From contig JAKOSQ010000137.1 in assembly GCA_029777215.1 (NCBI GenBank), positions 1 to 11,643 on the forward strand: a stretch of DNA of 11,643 bases. Direction: 5' to 3'. Below are positions 6,879-11,643 of this stretch, piece after piece (within the stretch, counting starts at the first letter, position 1; each line of letters begins with the position of its first letter). Made by a program: the position numbers and the translations under genes. The notes under the pieces are model-generated. The model was not told the origin of the DNA. It saw nothing but the letters and a program-made list of their open reading frames with translations, and searched no databases. The stretch comes from Bacillota bacterium (GTDB taxonomy: Bacteria > Bacillota > Clostridia > Oscillospirales > Oscillospiraceae).

Positions 6879-7151
6879 TTGAAGCTTATCAACATCGGTT
6901 TCGGCAACATGGTCTCCGCCTCCCGCGTCATCGCGATCGTCTCCCCGGAGTCCGCGCCGATCAAGCGCATCATTCAGGACGTGCGCGACCGCGGCCAGCT
7001 CATTGACGCGACCTATGGCCGCCGCACCCGCGCCGTCGTCATCATGGACAGCGGCCACGTCATCCTCTCCGCCATTCAGCCCGAGACCGTCGCCGGCCGC
7101 ATGAGCGGCAAGAGCGAACCCGAAAACGGAGGTGAGGCAGAAAATGAATGA
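6879..7151 (+). CDS. remA: Extracellular matrix regulator RemA (DUF370)
   Basis: A 90-residue DNA-binding regulator, known in Bacillus subtilis to activate biofilm-matrix and osmoprotection genes as a ring-shaped oligomer. Residues 1-72 are nearly a family consensus: [49 protein letters not shown] and [11 protein letters not shown]. The last ~15 residues are an acidic tail. The start is TTG 6879: GGGGG at 6866-6870 is at the right distance, and homologues start at this KLINIG segment. The open frame extends further upstream only inside yicC. Its final eight bases overlap gmk. Whether it governs matrix genes in this organism cannot be told from here. Confidence 0.94.
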   Translation: MKLINIGFGNMVSASRVIAIVSPESAPIKRIIQDVRDRGQLIDATYGRRTRAVVIMDSGHVILSAIQPETVAGRMSGKSEPENGGEAENE

Positions 7152-7761
7152 CTGCGAACGCGGCAAACTGATCGTCGTCTCCGGTCCGTCCGGGGCAGGG
7201 AAGAGCACCGTCATTGCAAGGCTGATGCGGGAGGACCCGGACGTCGTCTTTTCCGTCTCCGCAACCACCCGTCCGCCCCGCGAGGGCGAGATCGACGGCA
7301 AGAGCTATTTCTTCGTGACCCGGGAAAAATTTCAGTCCATGGTCGAAAATGGCGAGCTTTTAGAGCACGCCGAGTACGTCGGCAACTGCTACGGCACACC
7401 GAAGGCCCCGGTCCTCGCGAGTCTCAAGACCGGCAAGAGCGTTCTTTTCGACATTGAGGTCCAGGGCGCGGCCCAGATCAAGGCCCAGTGTCCCGAAGCC
7501 ATTTTGATCTTCGTTGTCCCGTCCGATTTTTCGCAGATCGAAAAGCGTCTGCGCGCCCGCGGAACGGACAGCGAGGAAAAAATCCAGGGCCGGCTCATGC
7601 AGGCCCGCCGCGAATGCGAGCGGGCGACCAACTACGATTACGTCGTTCTCAACGACGACCCCGACCGGGCCGCTGACGAGATGCGTTCCATCATTACCGC
7701 AGAAAAATGCAAAATGGCAAACCGCAGAAACTATCTGAATATGGAGGTATCTTTATCATGA
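7144..7761 (+). CDS. gmk: Guanylate kinase
   Basis: Transfers phosphate from ATP to GMP giving GDP, an essential step in guanine nucleotide supply. The 205 residues show the P-loop GPSGAGKST (14-22), the GMP-binding [13 protein letters not shown] (37-49), [16 protein letters not shown] (71-86), FDIEVQGA (102-109) and the Arg-rich lid [17 protein letters not shown] (135-151). I chose ATG 7144 since the strong ribosome binding site GGAGGTGAGG (7128-7137) lies seven bases upstream. An earlier GTG at 7132 is inside that site. It overlaps the remA stop by eight bases and the rpoZ start by four. Confidence 0.97.
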   Translation: MNDCERGKLIVVSGPSGAGKSTVIARLMREDPDVVFSVSATTRPPREGEIDGKSYFFVTREKFQSMVENGELLEHAEYVGNCYGTPKAPVLASLKTGKSVLFDIEVQGAAQIKAQCPEAILIFVVPSDFSQIEKRLRARGTDSEEKIQGRLMQARRECERATNYDYVVLNDDPDRAADEMRSIITAEKCKMANRRNYLNMEVSLS

Positions 7762-7955
7762 TGTTATATCCGCCTGTGAAAGAGCTGGTCGACCGCGTCG
7801 GCAGCCGCTACCTGCTCGTGAACATGATCGCGCACCGCGCGCGCGAGCTCTCCGTCGAATCCGAGGAAGAGGGCATCCCGCTCGACGAAAAGCCCGTCTC
7901 CATCGCCATCGACGAGATCTACGCTGGCAAGATCAGCGTCCGCAGCGAGCTTTAA
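7758..7955 (+). CDS. rpoZ: DNA-directed RNA polymerase omega subunit
   Basis: A small subunit (65 residues) that helps fold and hold the beta-prime subunit of RNA polymerase. The family pattern is clear: SRYLLVNMIAHRARELS (16-32), then KPVSIAIDEIYAGKI (45-59). The start is ATG 7758, overlapping the gmk stop (ATGA), with GGAGG at 7743-7747. A second ATG follows at 7761 but is less well spaced. The position after gmk is the standard one. The N-terminus YPPVKELVDRVGSRY is of the Firmicutes type. Confidence 0.94.
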   Translation: MMLYPPVKELVDRVGSRYLLVNMIAHRARELSVESEEEGIPLDEKPVSIAIDEIYAGKISVRSEL

Positions 7956-7964
7956 GTCTCAAAC

Positions 7965-10427
7965 GTGGAAAAGACGATCGCCAGGATCGCCGTCTCCGCC
8001 GCGAACTACCAGATTGACCGGCCCTACAGCTACCTTGTGCCGGACGAGCTCGCGAATGCCGTGCAGTGCGGCGTGCGCGTGCTCGTGCCGTTTTCGCGCA
8101 GCAACCGCAAAACGGAGGGCATCGTTCTGGAGCTCGGGCGCTCCGGCGAAACAGAAAAGCTCAAGTGCGTCCTCGCCGTGCTCGACACGGCCCCGGTGCT
8201 CTCGGACGAGCTTTTAAAGCTCGCACTCTGGATGCGCGGGCGCTGGTTCTGCACGGTATACGACGCTGTGAAGGCCATGCTGCCGGCGGGGCTCTGGTAT
8301 GAGCTCTCGTCCGTCGTGCGCATTGCCGAGGGCGTCGACCGCTCTTACGCCTACGACAAAGTCACGCGCTCCGAAAAGCAGAAAACGGTGCTCGACGTCC
8401 TGTTTGCAAATGGTGGCGTCTGTGAGCAGCGCGCGCTGGAGCTCGCCTTCGGGGACGAAGACCCCGGCTCCGCCGTGCGCGCGCTCGTGCAAAAGGGCGT
8501 CGTCACGACCGAGCAGTGCGGCAGCCGCCGCGTGAAGGACAAGACTGCCTCGTTTGTCGCCCTCGCTGTCTCGGCGGAGGAGGCACGGGACGCAGCCGCC
8601 GCAAAAAAGCGCTCGGCCCCGTCGCAGGCAGCCGTCCTCGAATTTCTCGCGGACTACGACGGCGCGACGCTCACAGACGTCCGCTACATGACCGGCGCGA
8701 GCCTCGCGACCGTGAAGCGGCTCGAAAAGGACAGCCTCGTCTCGATCGAACAGGTCGAGGTCTTCCGCCGCCCCGAGTACCGCGAGGGGGAGGCCCGTCC
8801 GCTCCCGGAGCTGACGGCCCAGCAGCAGAGCGCCTTTGAAGGCATTTTGTCGCTCGCGACCGCCGGAAAGCCCGGCGCGGCACTGCTCTACGGCGTCACA
8901 GGCAGCGGCAAGACTTCGGTCTACATCCGCCTCATCGATGCGCTTTTGAAAGAAAACAAGTCGACCATCCTGCTCGTGCCCGAGATTGCACTCACGCCGC
9001 AGATGCTCGAGACTTTCTCGTCCCACTTCGGCGGAGAGATCGCCGTCATGCACTCCTCGCTCTCGGTCGGCGAGCGCTACGACGAGTGGAAGCGCATCCG
9101 AAACGGCGACGCCCGCGTCGTCATCGGCACGCGCAGCGCCGTCTTCGCCCCGGTCCGGGACCTCGGCCTCATCATCATCGACGAGGAGCAGGAGGACACC
9201 TACAAATCCGAAAATTCTCCGCGCTACCATGCGCGCGACGTCGCAAAGTTCCGCTGCGCGCACACCGGCGCTTTTCTGCTGCTCGGCAGCGCCACGCCGA
9301 ACGTCGTCACGATGTACGCGGCCAAAACCGGGCGCTACGCCTTTTTTGAGCTCAGTGAACGCTTCAATCAGCGCGCGCTGCCAAAGGTCGAGATCGTCGA
9401 CATGAAAAAGGAGCTCCGCGCCGGCAACGGCGGGGACCTCAGCAGCGTGCTTTTAAACGAGCTCGCAGAAAACCTTGCGCGAGGGGAGCAGAGCATTCTG
9501 TTTCTCAACCGGCGCGGCACCAATAAGCTCATCACCTGCCGCGAGTGCGGCTACACCTATTCCTGTCCGCACTGCAGCGTCAGTCTCACCTACCACAGCG
9601 CGAACGGCCGCCTCATGTGCCACTACTGCGGCTACAGCCAGACGGTCGGGGAGTGCTGCCCGGACTGCGGCGGCGCGCTCGACTTTGTCGGCGCGGGCAC
9701 GCAGAAGATCGAAGAAGCACTCAAGGCCGCCTTTCCGGACACACCCATTCTCCGGCTCGACACGGACACCGTCGCGGGCGCCGGCTCGCACGACGCCATT
9801 TTGAACCGCTTCCGGGATGAGAAAATCCCCATCCTCGTCGGCACGCAGATGGTGACGAAGGGACTGGACTTCCCGGACGTCACGCTCGTCGGCGTGCTCT
9901 CGGCGGATCAGTCGCTCTACTCGGGCGATTTCCGCGCCTCCGAGCGGACCTTTTCGCTGATTACGCAGGTCGTCGGCCGCTCCGGCCGCGGTGAGAAGCC
10001 GGGCAGGGCCGTCATCCAGACCTTCACCCCGCAAAACGAGGTCATCCGGCAGGCCGCCAGTCAGGACTACGACAGCTTTTATACATCCGAGCTGGAACTG
10101 CGCAGACTCCAGTGGTGCCCGCCGTTTTCGGATCTGTTTTCGCTCACCGCCGTCGGTCAGAACGAGGCGCAGGTACTCCGCTGTCTCACGCGCGCAAAGC
10201 AGCTTTTGACAAGTCAGCTCCGCAACCGGGCGGATGCGCGTCTGCTCGGCCCCGCGCCGCTCGCCGTCGCGAAGGTCAACAACCGCTTCCGCTACCGTCT
10301 CACGCTCGAGAGCGCAGACGTCAGCGCCATCCGTGAGCTGCTCTCCGGCGTTATCCTCGAGCTCGGCGCGGACAAGTCCCTGAAGGGCGTCACCGTCTAC
10401 GGCGACATTAACGCAAACCAGCAATAA
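7965..10427 (+). CDS. priA: Primosomal protein N' (replication restart helicase PriA)
   Basis: A superfamily 2 DNA helicase that recognises stalled forks and reloads the replicative helicase. It has 820 residues, close to the Bacillus protein. In order: the N-terminal 3'-end-binding domain (about 1-105, PYSYLVPDEL and GVRVLVPF), a winged-helix stretch (roughly 120-270), helicase lobe 1 with Walker A GVTGSGKT (310-317) and Walker B DEEQE (D406; many PriA have DEEH), and a zinc insertion with Cys pairs C525/C528, C534/C537, C552/C555 and C565/C568. Lobe 2 carries GTQMVTKG and QVVGRSGR (668-675), and a C-terminal domain (about 730-820) follows. The start is GTG 7965, nine bases after rpoZ. No clear Shine-Dalgarno is seen, so coupling to rpoZ is likely. 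coaBC, which sits between rpoZ and priA in Bacillus, is absent. Confidence 0.97.
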   Translation: MEKTIARIAVSAANYQIDRPYSYLVPDELANAVQCGVRVLVPFSRSNRKTEGIVLELGRSGETEKLKCVLAVLDTAPVLSDELLKLALWMRGRWFCTVYDAVKAMLPAGLWYELSSVVRIAEGVDRSYAYDKVTRSEKQKTVLDVLFANGGVCEQRALELAFGDEDPGSAVRALVQKGVVTTEQCGSRRVKDKTASFVALAVSAEEARDAAAAKKRSAPSQAAVLEFLADYDGATLTDVRYMTGASLATVKRLEKDSLVSIEQVEVFRRPEYREGEARPLPELTAQQQSAFEGILSLATAGKPGAALLYGVTGSGKTSVYIRLIDALLKENKSTILLVPEIALTPQMLETFSSHFGGEIAVMHSSLSVGERYDEWKRIRNGDARVVIGTRSAVFAPVRDLGLIIIDEEQEDTYKSENSPRYHARDVAKFRCAHTGAFLLLGSATPNVVTMYAAKTGRYAFFELSERFNQRALPKVEIVDMKKELRAGNGGDLSSVLLNELAENLARGEQSILFLNRRGTNKLITCRECGYTYSCPHCSVSLTYHSANGRLMCHYCGYSQTVGECCPDCGGALDFVGAGTQKIEEALKAAFPDTPILRLDTDTVAGAGSHDAILNRFRDEKIPILVGTQMVTKGLDFPDVTLVGVLSADQSLYSGDFRASERTFSLITQVVGRSGRGEKPGRAVIQTFTPQNEVIRQAASQDYDSFYTSELELRRLQWCPPFSDLFSLTAVGQNEAQVLRCLTRAKQLLTSQLRNRADARLLGPAPLAVAKVNNRFRYRLTLESADVSAIRELLSGVILELGADKSLKGVTVYGDINANQQ

Positions 10428-10451
10428 AAACACAAATGAGGGATAAAATTA

Positions 10452-10943
10452 ATGGCCATGAGAAACATTGTCAAGGACGGGGACGACCGCCTTTTAAAGC
10501 ACAGCCGCCCCGTCACCGAATTCAACGACAGACTCCACGTCCTGCTCGACGACATGCGCGAAACGCTGCTGCAGTCCGGCGGGGTGGGCCTCGCCGCCGT
10601 GCAGGTCGGCGCGCTGCGCCGCGCCGTCATCGTCATCGAGACGAATGTCCCGGAGGGCGAGGACGACAAGATCATCGAGCTTGTGAACCCGAAGATCGTA
10701 GCCTGGGAGGGCGAGCAGAACGGCCCTGAGGGCTGCCTCTCATTCCCGGGGAAATACGGCCTCGTCAAGCGCCCGGACCACGTTCGCGTGCAGGCACAGG
10801 ACCGCAACGGAAACAGCTTTGAGGTCGAGGGCGAGGGCCTGACTGCCCGCTGCTTCTGCCACGAGATCGACCATCTCGACGGCATCGTCTTCACCGCCCG
10901 CGCGAGCCGCATGCTCAAGCCCGAGGAATACGACAACAACTGA
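10452..10943 (+). CDS. def: Peptide deformylase
   Basis: Metalloenzyme that removes the formyl group from the N-terminal methionine of new proteins. The 163 residues carry the three family motifs: GVGLAAVQ (44-51; the usual Pro is Val here, and Q51 is the conserved Gln), EGCLS (93-97, metal ligand C95) and HEIDH (137-141, metal ligands H137 and H141 with catalytic E138). The start is ATG 10452 with GAGGGA at 10438-10443. A second ATG two codons later is possible, but the MAxRNI beginning is usual. It sits between priA and fmt, the classic arrangement. Its function balances that of fmt. Confidence 0.97.
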   Translation: MAMRNIVKDGDDRLLKHSRPVTEFNDRLHVLLDDMRETLLQSGGVGLAAVQVGALRRAVIVIETNVPEGEDDKIIELVNPKIVAWEGEQNGPEGCLSFPGKYGLVKRPDHVRVQAQDRNGNSFEVEGEGLTARCFCHEIDHLDGIVFTARASRMLKPEEYDNN

Positions 10944-10959
10944 CAGGGGGCCTTCAAAA

Positions 10960-11643
10960 ATGCGCATCGTTTTCATGGGAACGCCCGACTTCGCCGCCGC
11001 GTCCCTGCAAAAGCTGCTCGACGAGGACTTCGACGTCGTCGGCGTCTTCACACAGCCGGACAAGCCTAAAAACCGCGGCATGAAGCTCGCGGCCAGCCCT
11101 GTCAAGGAGATCGCGCTCCGCGCCGGCATTCCGGTGTTTCAGCCCGTCAAGATGCGGGACGGCGCCGCGCTCGAGGACTTGCAGTCGCTAAAGCCAGACC
11201 TCGTCATCGTCGTAGCCTACGGGCGCATTTTGCCGGACGACCTGCTGGCTGTCCCGCCGCTCGGCACCATCAACATCCACGGCTCGCTCCTGCCGAAATA
11301 CCGGGGCGCGGCCCCGATCCAGTGGGCCGTTCTAAACGGCGACAGGACCGCCGGCGTCACCTCGATGTACCTCGCGACTGAGATTGACAGCGGCGACATG
11401 ATCTATAAGAGCGAGACCGAGGTTGGTGAATTTGAGACTGCCGGCGAGCTCTTTGACCGTTTGCGCGATCTCGGCGCGGCGCTGCTCGTCAAGACCGTCC
11501 GCGCGATCGGCGCGGGCGAGGCCCCGCGCATTGCGCAAAACGCGGAGGAGGCGACTTTTGCCCCGCATCTCACGAAGGACATGTGCCCGATCGACTGGAC
11601 GAAAACGCCGCGCGAGATCGTAAAACACATCTGCGGCCTCAAC
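10960..11643 (+). CDS. fmt: Methionyl-tRNA formyltransferase (partial, 3' end outside the window)
   Basis: Adds a formyl group from 10-formyltetrahydrofolate to initiator Met-tRNA. The first 228 codons are present and run open off the right edge; full-length members have about 310. The N-terminal catalytic domain begins MRIVFMGTPDFAA. The catalytic triad is present: N105 and H107 in INIHGSLLPKYRGAAPIQ, and D143 in EIDSGDM. These correspond to N108, H110 and D146 of the E. coli enzyme. TQPDKPKNRG (31-40) matches the mobile loop region. The start is ATG 10960, nine bases after AGGGGG (10945-10950) and 16 bases after def. Expressed with def, it supplies the formyl group that def later removes. 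Confidence 0.96.
   Translation, partial: MRIVFMGTPDFAAASLQKLLDEDFDVVGVFTQPDKPKNRGMKLAASPVKEIALRAGIPVFQPVKMRDGAALEDLQSLKPDLVIVVAYGRILPDDLLAVPPLGTINIHGSLLPKYRGAAPIQWAVLNGDRTAGVTSMYLATEIDSGDMIYKSETEVGEFETAGELFDRLRDLGAALLVKTVRAIGAGEAPRIAQNAEEATFAPHLTKDMCPIDWTKTPREIVKHICGLN

Noticed and set aside
5981..6973. Long open frame on the - strand (330 codons) opposite yicC and remA
   Set aside because: It is antisense to two recognisable conserved genes. Its protein has no familiar domain; GC-rich codon use leaves the opposite frames open.
8214..9263. Long open frame on the - strand (349 codons) opposite priA
   Set aside because: Antisense shadow of the PriA helicase region, with low-complexity Arg/Ala/Glu/Asp composition and no ribosome binding site or family resemblance that I can see.
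1..11643. Mobile elements, CRISPR arrays, tRNA or rRNA genes, defence or biosynthetic systems
   Set aside because: Every sizeable stretch is covered by recognisable housekeeping genes on one strand, and the gaps are short. No repeat arrays, terminal repeats, transposase or cloverleaf tRNA were found by reading.

Overview
This is a compact stretch of housekeeping chromosome from a GC-rich, low-GC-lineage Gram-positive relative, most likely a clostridial bacterium of the Oscillospiraceae/Ruminococcaceae type. The evidence is remA, cdaA-cdaR, a CarD-type regulator and the MEP isoprenoid genes, together with the Bacillus-like order yicC(yloC)-remA-gmk-rpoZ-priA-def-fmt. All genes lie on the + strand. 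I see no mobile elements, CRISPR arrays, tRNAs or rRNAs. Taxonomy is inferred from gene content and order only.

Left part (1-2194): the tail of an S1-domain RNA-binding protein ends at a clear intrinsic terminator. A strong sigma-A promoter (TTGCTA-17-TATAAT) then drives carD, which has its own strong terminator. ispD and ispF (MEP pathway) follow, overlapping by 4 bases, with no obvious promoter between the terminator and ispD.

Middle (2195-3701): after a 131-base gap holding a possible promoter and a foldable leader come a small DUF3343 protein and a cysteine-desulfurase-family PLP enzyme. Their junction is broken by one base: the desulfurase has no usable start in its own frame, and the DUF3343 frame has no stop at the proper place. 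Removing a single G from the GGG at 2580-2582 restores both a DUF3343 stop and a desulfurase ATG start. This is the most notable anomaly in the window.

Right part (3702-11643): a near-consensus promoter (TTGCCA-17-TATAAT) starts what looks like one long operon. It runs cdaA-cdaR (c-di-AMP synthesis and its regulator), yicC (endoribonuclease family), remA, gmk, rpoZ, priA, def and the first 228 codons of fmt. Several joints overlap by 4-8 bases, and no terminator is visible inside. Two genes often found in these neighbourhoods are absent: glmM after cdaR, and coaBC between rpoZ and priA. The operon joins second-messenger signalling, nucleotide supply, RNA polymerase assembly, replication restart and N-formylmethionine handling. 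def and fmt act at opposite ends of that last cycle.

Overall this is an ordinary core region. The points worth a second look are the frameshifted DUF3343/desulfurase junction, its leader, and a few small regulatory features.
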